Shown here piece by piece: positions 43,226 to 51,796 of a stretch of 64,000 nt of DNA. Position 1 is the first letter of the stretch, and each line of letters starts with the position of its first letter. The notes beneath the pieces are model-generated. The model was not told where the DNA came from and did no database searches. It saw only the letters and a program-made list of their open reading frames with translations. The position numbers and the translations under genes were made by a program. Source of the DNA: Flavobacterium luteolum (GTDB taxonomy: Bacteria > Bacteroidota > Bacteroidia > Flavobacteriales > Flavobacteriaceae); NCBI RefSeq assembly GCF_027111275.1, contig NZ_CP114286.1, positions 124,001-188,000 of the forward strand, given 5' to 3'.

Positions 43226-45430
43226 CTAAACCTCAACAGTTTCTATAATTTTATCCAATGTAATTGGCAAATCTCTAACACGTTTTCCGGTTGCATTAAA
43301 AACGGCATTTGCAATTGCTGGCGCCATTCCGACCAAAGCGGTTTCTCCCAGACCTTTTGTTCCCATTGGATTACTTATCGGGTCTTTTTTGTTAACGAAG
43401 AAAACCTCTTGTTTTTCAATATCTGCGTTTACAGGAACATGATAATCTGCAAAATTATTATTGATTGGACGACCAAAACGGTGATCAATTTCTAAAGCTT
43501 CCATTAATCCCATTCCGATTCCTCCTACTGCTCCACCAAACATTTGTCCTGCAGAAGTTTTCTGGCTTATTACGGTTCCAATATCAGCGCAAGAAACGAC
43601 ATGAGCCAATCTTATTTTACCCAAATTCGGATTCACTAATACTTTTACAAAATGAACCGAAAATGAATAAATTGAATATTTCTTCGCTTCTTCAGCAGCT
43701 TTAGAAACATTTTCTACTTCAAAATCTTCTAATTTATTACTGCTTAAAAGTGCTGCTAACGTAACCGATTTAGATTTGTCTTTTTTAGAAGAAACCTCAC
43801 CATTTTCAAAAGTTAAATCTGTTAGAGCGATTCCTTTTAAAGCAGGATTTTTACTTCCTAATTCAATTATTTTATTCAATAATAAATTGCACGCATCATG
43901 AACCGCAGAACCAACTGATGAAGTCGTTGCCGAACCTCCTTGCGTTGGACCTTTTGGCAAACCGCTTTTTCCCATTTCGATAATTACATTTTCAGCTGGC
44001 AAACCTATTACTTCAGCTCCAATAGCAGTCATCATAGTGGCTGTTCCTGGCCCCATATCGTTTACACTGCATTGTAAGACTAAATCGCCATTCGCTAAAA
44101 ATTTTGCCTTTACAGAAGTTGCACTTCTATAGCAACCAAAAGTTCCTGTACCCATTCCGTAACCAACCAGCCAGTTTCCTTCTTTCACAGAACCAGGTTC
44201 ATTTTTACGGTTTTTCCAGCCAATGCGTTCCATTCCGCCTTCGTAACATTCTAAAAGAAATTTACTGCTCCACGGTTTATTTTGTTCCTGATCTTTTTCG
44301 GCATAGTTCAGCTTGCGAAATTCAATCGGATCTAAGTTTAATTTATACGCCATTTCATCCATCGCACATTCTAAGGCAAAAGAACCTGTTGCTTCGCCCG
44401 GTCCACGCATCCAGATTGGTGTGCACGTATCCAAAGGCACAATTCTGTAACGTGTAGAAACATTCGGACAATCATAAATAAATCGGGACATATTTACGGT
44501 TCCTTCCATGAAATCTTCATAGCTTGAAGTCATTGCAACCGCTTCATGCGTTAATCCAGTCAGTTTTCCATCTTTTGTTGCTCCAAGACCCATTTTCTGA
44601 ATCGTGTAAGGTCTAAAACCAACATTGGTAAACATCTGCTCGCGATGCAGTACTAATTTAACTGGACGGTTCAATTTTTTAGCTCCAATCAAAGCTGCGA
44701 TTTCATACGGCCAAGTATGCAATCCCATTCCGAAAGCACCGCCAAGATACTCGGCATGAACCTCAACATCTTCAACAGGCACGCCAAATACTCCAGCAAC
44801 ACTTCTACGTGTTCCTTCAACACCTTGACTTTTTGTATATAAGATTGGTTTGTTTCCGTCCCATTTCGCTATGATGTTTGCCAGTTCCATTGGGTTATGC
44901 ACCTCGGTTGGAATGGTATATTCGGTTTCTAAAACAACCTCAGCATTTTTATATCCGTCATGTTCACCACGATGATAATCATTTCCTTTATCGGTTTCGA
45001 CTTTCTTTTCTTTTTCAGCTGCTTTTTTAAGTTCTGTCGAATGTTCTTCTTTAAAATAATCCGCTTTAATTAAACTCGCGGCATATCGCATACGTTCAAA
45101 AGTATCAGCAATTACTAAAGCAATCGGCTGATCGTAATACAAAACCGAATCATCTTTAAAAATTTGCAGCGGCTGACCAAAATTATGCTTGTCTTTTGCT
45201 TTTTCGTAGCCAACAGGTTTATCTACATTCAAGTGCGTGATTACAGCCAAAACTCCTGGTGCCCATTCTGCTTTTTTAGTATCGATTGTTTTAATTCTTC
45301 CTTTTGCAATCGTGCTTCCTACCAAACAGGCATACACAACACCTGCCGTTTTATATTCTGCCGAATAAGTTGCTGAACCCGTTACTTTAGCAAATCCGTC
45401 AACTCTATTAATATTACTTGTCTTGCTCAT
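43226..45430 (-). CDS. paoC: Molybdopterin-binding subunit of a xanthine-dehydrogenase-family aldehyde oxidoreductase
   Basis: 734 residues, as in the E. coli PaoC (YagR) type. The N-terminal Ald_Xan_dh_C-type hammerhead starts NRVDGFAKVTGSATYSAEY. Cofactor-binding loops GGAFGMGLHTWPYE, MRGPGEATGSFALE and QGGSATTSSVGSA follow. The C-terminal GTKGLGETALVG carries the catalytic-type Glu. It oxidises aldehydes or related carbonyls with the FAD and 2Fe-2S subunits encoded just upstream. No signal peptide is visible, and the partner with a Tat signal probably carries it across the inner membrane. The symbol is by similarity of layout. Confidence 0.9.
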   Translation of the reverse strand: MSKTSNINRVDGFAKVTGSATYSAEYKTAGVVYACLVGSTIAKGRIKTIDTKKAEWAPGVLAVITHLNVDKPVGYEKAKDKHNFGQPLQIFKDDSVLYYDQPIALVIADTFERMRYAASLIKADYFKEEHSTELKKAAEKEKKVETDKGNDYHRGEHDGYKNAEVVLETEYTIPTEVHNPMELANIIAKWDGNKPILYTKSQGVEGTRRSVAGVFGVPVEDVEVHAEYLGGAFGMGLHTWPYEIAALIGAKKLNRPVKLVLHREQMFTNVGFRPYTIQKMGLGATKDGKLTGLTHEAVAMTSSYEDFMEGTVNMSRFIYDCPNVSTRYRIVPLDTCTPIWMRGPGEATGSFALECAMDEMAYKLNLDPIEFRKLNYAEKDQEQNKPWSSKFLLECYEGGMERIGWKNRKNEPGSVKEGNWLVGYGMGTGTFGCYRSATSVKAKFLANGDLVLQCSVNDMGPGTATMMTAIGAEVIGLPAENVIIEMGKSGLPKGPTQGGSATTSSVGSAVHDACNLLLNKIIELGSKNPALKGIALTDLTFENGEVSSKKDKSKSVTLAALLSSNKLEDFEVENVSKAAEEAKKYSIYSFSVHFVKVLVNPNLGKIRLAHVVSCADIGTVISQKTSAGQMFGGAVGGIGMGLMEALEIDHRFGRPINNNFADYHVPVNADIEKQEVFFVNKKDPISNPMGTKGLGETALVGMAPAIANAVFNATGKRVRDLPITLDKIIETVEV

Positions 45431-45437
45431 AATTTAA

Positions 45438-46418
45438 TTATTTTGATGCTGCTATTGTAAGTGCTTCTGCTACTGCATTCTCTCCAAGCGTTAGTTTAAA
45501 ATTATTATCACCGAATCCTTTTGCGCCTTTCATAGACAAATGGCCTGCTTGTTTAAATAGATCTTCAGAAACTGTTTTTCCTTTCAGGAATTTTTCTGTC
45601 TCAGTCAATCTCCATGGTTTATGTGCTACACCTCCCATAGCCAATCTGACATCATTTATAGTATTATTTTTTATATCTAAAGCTACAGCAACCGATACCA
45701 ATGCAAAAGCATAACTTGTCCTGTCACGAACTTTTAGATAATGAACATTTTTAGTAAAATTATTATCTGGAATTTCAACCGAAGTAATCAATTCTCTGCT
45801 GTCTAGCGTATTGTCTTTTTCAGGCGTATTTCCGGGAAGTCTATGAAAATCAGTGAAATCAATTTCTCGCTTTCCTTTTGGTCCTTCTACCAAAACTTTC
45901 GCGTCAAGCGCAGCCAAAGCCACGCACATATCACTTGGATGAACCGCAATACAACTGTCCGAAGTTCCAAAAACAGCCGACATTCTGTTAGAACCACCAA
46001 TCGCACCGCATCCGCTTTTTGGTACACGTTTGTTGCAAGGCATATCGGTATTGTAATAATAAGAACATCTTGTTTTCTGTAGCATATTCCCTCCAACAGT
46101 TGCCATGTGTCTAATCTGTTGAGAAGCTCCAGCTGCTAAAGCTAATGCCAACAAAGGATATTTTTCTTTTATTGAAGCATCTTCGGCAACCTGACTGTTT
46201 TTTGCCAAAGCGCCAATCGAAACTTTTCCTTTTAAAAACTCTATTTTCTTTAAGTCTAATCCGTTAATGTCAACTAATTTATCTGGAGCAACGATATTCT
46301 TCTTCATTAAATCGACCAGATTGGTTCCGCCCGCAATAAACATAGAAGAATTATCTTTTGCTTTTCCCGTAACTGCCGAAGAAGAAGACAACGCTTTAAT
46401 TATCTGAAAGTTTTTCAT
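45438..46418 (-). CDS. paoB: FAD-binding subunit of the aldehyde oxidoreductase
   Basis: 326 residues of the CO-dehydrogenase/xanthine-dehydrogenase FAD family. It has FIAGGTNLVDLMK (FAD pyrophosphate loop), IGALAKNSQVA, and ATVGGNMLQKTRCSYYYNTDMPC. The last is a Cys-rich insertion that, in PaoB-type subunits, binds an extra 4Fe-4S cluster. It starts 4 bases inside the end of the 2Fe-2S subunit gene and ends 8 bases before the large-subunit gene. Confidence 0.9.
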   Translation of the reverse strand: MKNFQIIKALSSSSAVTGKAKDNSSMFIAGGTNLVDLMKKNIVAPDKLVDINGLDLKKIEFLKGKVSIGALAKNSQVAEDASIKEKYPLLALALAAGASQQIRHMATVGGNMLQKTRCSYYYNTDMPCNKRVPKSGCGAIGGSNRMSAVFGTSDSCIAVHPSDMCVALAALDAKVLVEGPKGKREIDFTDFHRLPGNTPEKDNTLDSRELITSVEIPDNNFTKNVHYLKVRDRTSYAFALVSVAVALDIKNNTINDVRLAMGGVAHKPWRLTETEKFLKGKTVSEDLFKQAGHLSMKGAKGFGDNNFKLTLGENAVAEALTIAASK

Positions 46419-47053
46419 ATTTCCTTCCCTCCTTCCTTCACTTCAGTTATAGCATCAACGATGTTATGATAAGCACCACATCTACAGATGTTACCACTCA
46501 TATACTCACTAATTTCTTCTCTGCTGTTAGCATGGCCTTCTTTGATACAAGCAATTCCCGACATAATTTGTCCCGGCGTGCAATAACCGCACTGAAAACC
46601 ATCGTGTTTGATAAAAGCTTCCTGCATAGGGTGCAGTTTTTTTCCTTTCGAAAGTCCTTCAATTGTAGTTACCTGAGCATTTTGCTGCATCGTTGCCAAA
46701 GATAGACACGATAAAATTCTAGTTCCATTTACGTGAACAGTACACGCACCGCATTGTCCGTGATCACAGCCTTTTTTGGTTCCGGTAAGCTGTAATTGTT
46801 CGCGAAGCAAATCCAATAAAGTGGTTCTTGGTTCTATATTTAGATTGTGTTTTGTGCCATTTACTTCAATAGAAAGCGGTACGGTTTCTAAATATTCCGC
46901 TATTTTTTCATCCCATTTCTTTTCTGAAGCCATAACCAATGAAGGTGGCGTCAGGGCAAGAGCGGTAAAAAGTCCTGATTTCTTTATAAAGTCACGACGG
47001 GAACTAGCATCTTCCGGTGTTACTTTATCCTGATTTGTTTTTTTAGAAGCCAT
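46415..47053 (-). CDS. paoA: 2Fe-2S subunit of the aldehyde oxidoreductase with Tat signal
   Basis: 212 residues. A twin-arginine signal (SSRRDFIKKSGLFTALAL, RR at 19-20) is followed by a plant-type 2Fe-2S domain (C96, C101, C104, C116). A second all-helical 2Fe-2S domain follows (C155, C158, C190, C192 in CGYCTPGQ and CRCGAYHN). It passes electrons from the molybdenum centre. It is the first gene of the operon, and the Tat signal indicates that the assembled complex is exported folded. A TAAATTTG box lies 44 bases upstream. Confidence 0.93.
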   Translation of the reverse strand: MASKKTNQDKVTPEDASSRRDFIKKSGLFTALALTPPSLVMASEKKWDEKIAEYLETVPLSIEVNGTKHNLNIEPRTTLLDLLREQLQLTGTKKGCDHGQCGACTVHVNGTRILSCLSLATMQQNAQVTTIEGLSKGKKLHPMQEAFIKHDGFQCGYCTPGQIMSGIACIKEGHANSREEISEYMSGNICRCGAYHNIVDAITEVKEGGKEI

Positions 47054-47096
47054 TCAATCTATTTGTTAAATTAGCAAATTCGCTTTTGTATTCTAA

Positions 47097-47104
47097 CAAA
47101 TTTA
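47097..47104 (-). promoter_or_regulatory. -7 box (TAAATTTG) for the molybdoenzyme operon
   Basis: An exact TAnnTTTG match on the minus strand, 44 bases upstream of the first start codon. The -33 element is unclear. Confidence 0.45.
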
Positions 47105-47179
47105 GCGATCTTATGTAAGAAAAAATTATAAAATTCAAACATTACTCTTATTTAGAATAATTACAATTTTGTTGTTTTT

Positions 47180-47407
47180 TTAACGCAAAGGCGCAAAGGG
47201 TTTTCGCAAAGTTCGCTAAGTTATTTTTCTCTCGCAGATTTGGCAGATAATGCAGATTTTGAATACGATGAAAAGATTTACACAGATTCTTTATGATAGA
47301 AATAAATAAAAAATCTGTTTAGATCTTCAAAATCTGCGAGAAACAAAAAATTATACACATTAAAATTTTGCGTTCTTTGCGAAAACCCTTTGCGCCTTTG
47401 CGGTTAA
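47180..47407. repeat. CGCAAAG-type palindrome enclosing a GCAGATT-type palindrome
   Basis: The outer arms (TTTAACGCAAAGGCGCAAAG and its mirror ending GCCTTTGCGGTTAA) span 228 bases. The inner inverted pair, TCTCGCAGATTTGG and AAAATCTGCGAGA, lies at 47230-47341. It fills the gap between the divergent molybdoenzyme and NifS-like genes. Confidence 0.88.
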
Positions 47408-47462
47408 TTCTTTCACGTAGATTAATTCTGAAATTGTATTTTTACTGAACTAAGTCCAAATT

Positions 47463-48614
47463 ATGTCACAGCAAGAAATGATATATCTTGATAACAATGC
47501 CACAACTCGTGTTGATGAAAGAGTTTTGAATACCATGCTTCCGTATTTTACTGATTTGTATGCAAATTCAACGGGAACACATTTGGCGGGATTAACGGTA
47601 AAAGAAGCTGTTGAAAATGCGGCATGGCAAACGGCTGATTTAATAGGTGTTGATGCTGATGAAATCCTATTTACTTCGGGTGCGACTGAGGCAATAAATT
47701 TGGCTATTAAAGGTCTTACTGATCAAGAACGAAAACATATTATTACGATTCAGACCGAGCATAAAGCAGTTCTTGAAACTTGTCGGTATATGGAAGATAT
47801 TGGTTTTGATGTTACTTATCTTCCAACTGATTCTGACGGGCTTTTAAATCTTCAACTTTTAGAAGAAATAATTACAGATAAAACACTGGTTTTCATCGGA
47901 ATGATTTCTAATAACGAAACTGGTGTCATACAAAATACCATTGCGATTTCTAAAATATTGAAAGCCAAAAATGTGCTTTTTATGTGTGATGCGACACAAG
48001 CGATTGGAAAAATTCCTGTTGATGTAAAAAAATTAGGAATCGATCTTTTGACTTTGTCTGCCCATAAATTTTATGGTCCGAAAGGAATTGGCGCGTTATA
48101 TATTTCGGCGAAAGCCAAAATAAAATTGACCCCTCAAATTCTTGGAGGCGGACAACAAAGAAAATTACGAAGCGGAACGTTAAATGTTCCCGGAATTATC
48201 GGTTTAGGAAAAGCGTGTGAAATAGCTGTTAATGACCTAGAAAAAGATCAGAATAGAGTTTCTCTATTACGAGACAGGCTTGAAAGAGGTTTGTTGCAGT
48301 TTAATGGTTCATTCGTAAATGGAAATAAAGAAAACCGAATTTATAATACTTCAAATATTTGTTTCCCTGGCGTGAATTCAGAACAGTTAATTTTGGCTTT
48401 AGGGAATATTGCTGTTTCAAACGGAGCTTCTTGTTCGGCTGTTACTTCTGAACCTTCACATGTTTTAAAAGCAATGGGATTATCTGATGAAGATGCTTTG
48501 AGTTCGATTCGCTTTAGCTTGGGAAGATTTACTACTTCTGAAGAAATTGATATTGCTGTTGAGCGAGTTTTGAGTTTAGCTGTTCAGTTTGCCACTAAGA
48601 CGTTAAGACAATAA
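47463..48614 (+). CDS. NifS-like cysteine desulfurase (class V aminotransferase)
   Basis: 383 residues. It has YLDNNATTRVDERV, the FTSGATEAINLAI cofactor loop, the PLP lysine K202 in LSAHKFYGPKG, and an active-site cysteine C324 in NGASCSAVTSEPSHVL. The family removes sulfur from cysteine. Next to a molybdoenzyme and XdhC, a likely job is to give the sulfur atom for the sulfurated molybdenum cofactor. It is divergent from the subunit operon. General Fe-S assembly cannot be excluded. Confidence 0.88.
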   Translation: MSQQEMIYLDNNATTRVDERVLNTMLPYFTDLYANSTGTHLAGLTVKEAVENAAWQTADLIGVDADEILFTSGATEAINLAIKGLTDQERKHIITIQTEHKAVLETCRYMEDIGFDVTYLPTDSDGLLNLQLLEEIITDKTLVFIGMISNNETGVIQNTIAISKILKAKNVLFMCDATQAIGKIPVDVKKLGIDLLTLSAHKFYGPKGIGALYISAKAKIKLTPQILGGGQQRKLRSGTLNVPGIIGLGKACEIAVNDLEKDQNRVSLLRDRLERGLLQFNGSFVNGNKENRIYNTSNICFPGVNSEQLILALGNIAVSNGASCSAVTSEPSHVLKAMGLSDEDALSSIRFSLGRFTTSEEIDIAVERVLSLAVQFATKTLRQ

Positions 48615-48642
48615 GTTTTATTTTTTGTTTTTAATCTCGTAA

Positions 48643-48660
48643 TCCCGATAGCTATCGGGA
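48643..48660. repeat. Perfect 18-base palindrome TCCCGATAGCTATCGGGA
   Basis: Identical to the palindrome at 25430-25447. It lies 29 bases after the NifS-like stop. Confidence 0.9.
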
Positions 48661-48681
48661 GCAGAGACGCAAAGGTTATTT

Positions 48682-48783
48682 TTGTCATCCTGACGAAGGA
48701 AGGATCACACTAGAAATTCTATAAAGTAAATCCTCAATCTTTGCCGACTCTCGCGTGTGATCCTTCCTTCGTCAGGATGACAA
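48682..48783. repeat. 102-bp GACGAAGGA hairpin element, copy B
   Basis: The left end TTGTCATCCTGACGAAGGAA pairs perfectly with the right end TTCCTTCGTCAGGATGACAA, and inner GGATCACAC/GTGTGATCC extend the stem. It shares length, ends and the internal GAAA-TCTA-AAAG motif with copy A (43007-43108). Confidence 0.92.
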
Positions 48784-48832
48784 ACTGTGTCTAGAAAAGC
48801 TGGCTAAACAAAAAAAACTTTGTCCCTTTATC

Positions 48833-49450
48833 TCAAGAAATCAACTTAGAGTAATCTTCTTCTGTATCAATATCAATATTTCCTTTTTCAAAAGAAATTG
48901 AAACAACATCATCCGAATGCTTTTTAATCAGTTTTTTGGCGCCTTCCTGTCCTTTCAATTCTAGAAGTTCTTGAAAGTATTTTTTATGAAATAAAACTGG
49001 AGTTCCTAAAGTTTCAGAATAAGCAGAGGCTGCAATTCCTTTTTTAGTTTTATTGGCTTCAACAATTAAATTTTCAAAAATGGAATGAGCTGCAAAAGGC
49101 TGATCGCAAACTGCTAAAATGCATTGTTCAGAATTAGGATTTTGATGTAATAATTGATTAATACCTTTTGCGATTGAAGAAGACATTCCATTTTCCCAGT
49201 CAGAATTAAAAGAAAATGTTATTTCAGGTAAATTAAGCTCTTTTTCGATTAAATCATGGTTTGAACCTGTCACGACTATTATAAACGAATTTTCGACCTT
49301 CAAAGCCTCTGAAATGGTGTTTTTCAACAAAGTTGATTCTTTATATTCCAGCAATTGTTTTGGTCTACCTAATCTAGAAGAATTACCTGCGGCCAAAATA
49401 ATAATACCTGTTTTATTTTTAAATCTAGCCTCCATAATGAATTTCATCAT
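48833..49450 (-). CDS. mocA: MobA/MocA-like molybdenum cofactor nucleotidyltransferase
   Basis: 205 residues with the NTP-transferase signature ILAAGNSSRLGRPKQLL (nucleotide and Mg binding) and AVCDQPFAAHSIF. This matches MocA, which makes the cytosine dinucleotide form of the cofactor used by xanthine-dehydrogenase-family enzymes. The first 26 bases overlap the end of the XdhC gene. The ATG at 49435 (second residue pair) is an alternative start. Confidence 0.85.
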   Translation of the reverse strand: MMKFIMEARFKNKTGIIILAAGNSSRLGRPKQLLEYKESTLLKNTISEALKVENSFIIVVTGSNHDLIEKELNLPEITFSFNSDWENGMSSSIAKGINQLLHQNPNSEQCILAVCDQPFAAHSIFENLIVEANKTKKGIAASAYSETLGTPVLFHKKYFQELLELKGQEGAKKLIKKHSDDVVSISFEKGNIDIDTEEDYSKLIS

Positions 49451-50549
49451 GAATTTTACCCGATTTGTATTTTAAAGAAGTTCCAGCACGTTCAGAGGCA
49501 ACAGCTTTAATTTCAGAAACAATTGATAAAGCGATTTCTTCTGAAGTTTCAGCACCAATATCTAGACCAATGGGACTGTGAATTCGGCTTAACTGCTCGT
49601 CATTTACTATAATTCCGTCTTTTAGAAGATCATCGAGCATTCGACTAAATTTTGATTTTGGGCCGAGAATTCCAATATAATGACAATTGGTTTCCAATAG
49701 TAATTTTAAAACTGCCAGATCGTATTTATAATTGTGGGTCATCAAAAGAAAATAAGTCTGGTCATCGATGTTCACATTATCTAAAAATTGTTCTGGTTTG
49801 ACAACCTCAACCTGATTGGCTTTAGGGAAACGTTTACCTGTTGCATGAGTCGAGCGTCCTTCACCAATACTGGTTTTCCATCCTAAAACAGAAGCCATTT
49901 TCACTAGTGGCTGAATATCATTTCCTGCTCCAGCAATTACTAGCGAAATAGAAGGTTTTATGTATTCGATTAAAGCTTCGCTGTTGTTTTCCTCCTGAAG
50001 TTTTTTCACCAAAGAAGTTTTAGTTTTCAACACTTCTTTCACATCCGAAATTAAACTTAAAGCTTCGTTATTATGGTTTAAAACAGGACTGTCTTTTCTA
50101 AAAAATAAAGTTGTTCCTATCTGAAAAGCATTTCTTTTTAAAGAAAAAACGGTTACTATTACTGCTTCTTTTCTTTCTAATTCCAATTGCTGCAAAAGCT
50201 GAATTGGATTATTTGAAACCTCCTCATCAATGTATTCAAAAAGAATATGAACGATTCCGTTGCATCCAAGCTGCAAACCTACCTCTACATCATCTTCATT
50301 ACTCGTATTATAAGTTACAAGTTTATTTTGCTTCTGATTGATTGAAAGAAGTGCTTTTCGCAATGCATCTCCTTCTAGACATCCTCCGCTTATTGCGCCA
50401 GTAAGCATACCGTCTTCCGTAACGAGCATACGGGCACCAGGCTGTCTATAAGATGATCCTTCAACTTTAACTACAGTAGCCAAAGCTGTTTTCTTTCCTG
50501 ACTCTTTTGCTTCTGAATAAGCTTTAAGAATTTCGTTGATTTCTTTCAT
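49425..50549 (-). CDS. xdhC: XdhC/CoxI-family molybdoenzyme maturation factor
   Basis: 374 residues. The N-terminal XdhC/CoxI domain has ALATVVKVEGSSYRQPGARML and GAISGGCLEGDAL (conserved Cys). The C-terminal Rossmann domain has LVIAGAGNDIQPLVKMA, LLMTHNYKYD and IGILGPKSKFSRML, and then IHSPIGLDIGAETSEEIALSI. Such proteins hold the molybdenum cofactor and help with its sulfuration and insertion. It is the first gene of a two-gene unit with MocA. A TATGTTTG box lies 71 bases upstream. Confidence 0.93.
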   Translation of the reverse strand: MKEINEILKAYSEAKESGKKTALATVVKVEGSSYRQPGARMLVTEDGMLTGAISGGCLEGDALRKALLSINQKQNKLVTYNTSNEDDVEVGLQLGCNGIVHILFEYIDEEVSNNPIQLLQQLELERKEAVIVTVFSLKRNAFQIGTTLFFRKDSPVLNHNNEALSLISDVKEVLKTKTSLVKKLQEENNSEALIEYIKPSISLVIAGAGNDIQPLVKMASVLGWKTSIGEGRSTHATGKRFPKANQVEVVKPEQFLDNVNIDDQTYFLLMTHNYKYDLAVLKLLLETNCHYIGILGPKSKFSRMLDDLLKDGIIVNDEQLSRIHSPIGLDIGAETSEEIALSIVSEIKAVASERAGTSLKYKSGKIHDEIHYGG

Positions 50550-50619
50550 AGGTAATTATTTCACCAATAGAAATAAGCGTTGATGAATCTGTTTAACAGT
50601 TTAAAAATAAAAAATATTG

Positions 50620-50627
50620 CAAACATA
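50620..50627 (-). promoter_or_regulatory. -7 box (TATGTTTG) for xdhC-mocA
   Basis: An exact TAnnTTTG match on the minus strand, 71 bases before the start. The remaining part of the gap to 50800 is A/T-rich and shows no other clear element. Confidence 0.4.
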
Positions 50628-50800
50628 CATACAAGAAGAGACATTTATGTTTAAAGATTGTGTTTAATTTATTTGGCTTAAAATAATTTATTATAGTTAT
50701 GATAATCATTTTTTCAAATTGATGTATGATTTATATTACTAAGTTTTGTATTTTTATCAATAGCAAAATTTTATATTACCTAACTTTAAAAGTAAACTAC

Positions 50801-51133
50801 ATGGGAAAATTTGTAATCACTACTAGAGCCAACGGAGAGTTCCAGTTCAATTTAAAAGCTGGTAATGGTCAGACCATTCTAACGAGTGAAGGCTATACTA
50901 CAAAAGCAGCCTGCAATAATGGTATCGAATCTGTGAAAAAAAATGCACCAGACGATGATCGTTATGACAGATTAGAATCTAAAAGCGGAAAGCCTTATTT
51001 TAATTTAAAAGCAGGAAACGGTCAGATTATCGGTTCGAGCGAGATGTACGAAAGCGTAGCTGCTAGAGAAAATGGAATTGAATCTGTGAAGAAAAATGCT
51101 CCCGATGCAACTATAGATGATCAAACGGCATAA
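50801..51133 (+). CDS. DUF1508 (YegP-like) protein with two repeats
   Basis: The start at 50801 (MGKFVITTRANGEFQFNLKA) gives 110 residues. The ATG at 50726 adds an unrelated hydrophobic stretch. Two tandem DUF1508 units of about 48 residues each contain FNLKAGNGQ...SEGYTTKAACNNGIESVKKNAPD and its near copy. YegP-like proteins are small cytosolic proteins of unknown role. It is a single gene followed by a terminator. Confidence 0.92.
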   Translation: MGKFVITTRANGEFQFNLKAGNGQTILTSEGYTTKAACNNGIESVKKNAPDDDRYDRLESKSGKPYFNLKAGNGQIIGSSEMYESVAARENGIESVKKNAPDATIDDQTA

Positions 51134-51153
51134 TTGGAAACTGTTTATAAAAT

Positions 51154-51182
51154 AAAAAAGCGAGGTAAATGCCTCGCTTTTT
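51154..51182. terminator. Bidirectional intrinsic terminator
   Basis: AAAAAGCGAGG (51155-51165) pairs with CCTCGCTTTTT (51172-51182) over a 6-base loop, between convergent yegP-like and lutC genes. Confidence 0.9.
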
Positions 51183-51208
51183 CTATAAAGATATATTGAA
51201 GTATTGTT

Positions 51209-51796
51209 TTAATCCAATAAAAAGACAATCAATCCTCTTGCGCCATGAGCTCCAAGAACTAAAGACTGTTCGATATCTGCCGTTTTTGAAGGGCCCGCGA
51301 TAAAAGTTCCGAAACCATATTCCATATTTCCGATTCTTTGATACGCCTGCTGCATTGTTCGAACAAGATCTTTTTTATGAACGATGATAGCTAAATATTG
51401 GGCTATGAAAGGTGCAACACGCTGTCCTAAAATATCGTCAGTTACCCAAAGTCCGCTGTTTTCTGCAACTCCAAAATGTGCTTTTACAACTGTCAATTCA
51501 ACATCTTGAAGCGAATGCGGATCTACTGTTTTCCAATCTAAAGAAGCAATTTCAGAAAGTTCCGGAAGAGTTGTAATTAATCGTTTTTCGAGATTATAAT
51601 TGGATTTGACGTAATTGATGATTTCATTATAATCAGCAACTTCTACAGGATCACCTCCAATTCCTTTTAAAACCGTTTTATAGGTTTCTAAAACATCAAA
51701 TTGTTCAGAACCTAAAAGATTTAAATCTGGCAGTTCTGAAACCAATTCGGGCTGATTTGCTTTTATTCTTTTTAAAATTTCACCTTTACTACTCAT
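51209..51796 (-). CDS. lutC: L-lactate oxidation complex subunit LutC
   Basis: The start at 51796 (MSSKGEILKRIKANQP) gives 195 residues of the LUD domain family. It ends GPSKTADIEQSLVLGAHGARGLIVFLLD, the typical LutC C-terminus. The upstream ATG at 51862 lies inside lutB. The gene overlaps the end of lutB by 8 bases. LutABC oxidises L-lactate to pyruvate, and LutC is the non-Fe-S subunit. Confidence 0.92.
   Translation of the reverse strand: MSSKGEILKRIKANQPELVSELPDLNLLGSEQFDVLETYKTVLKGIGGDPVEVADYNEIINYVKSNYNLEKRLITTLPELSEIASLDWKTVDPHSLQDVELTVVKAHFGVAENSGLWVTDDILGQRVAPFIAQYLAIIVHKKDLVRTMQQAYQRIGNMEYGFGTFIAGPSKTADIEQSLVLGAHGARGLIVFLLD

Noticed and set aside
42894..43248. Two overlapping plus-strand open frames
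   Set aside because: They run through the partial CGCAAAG repeat, the 102-bp hairpin and the terminator, and the peptides show no family pattern.
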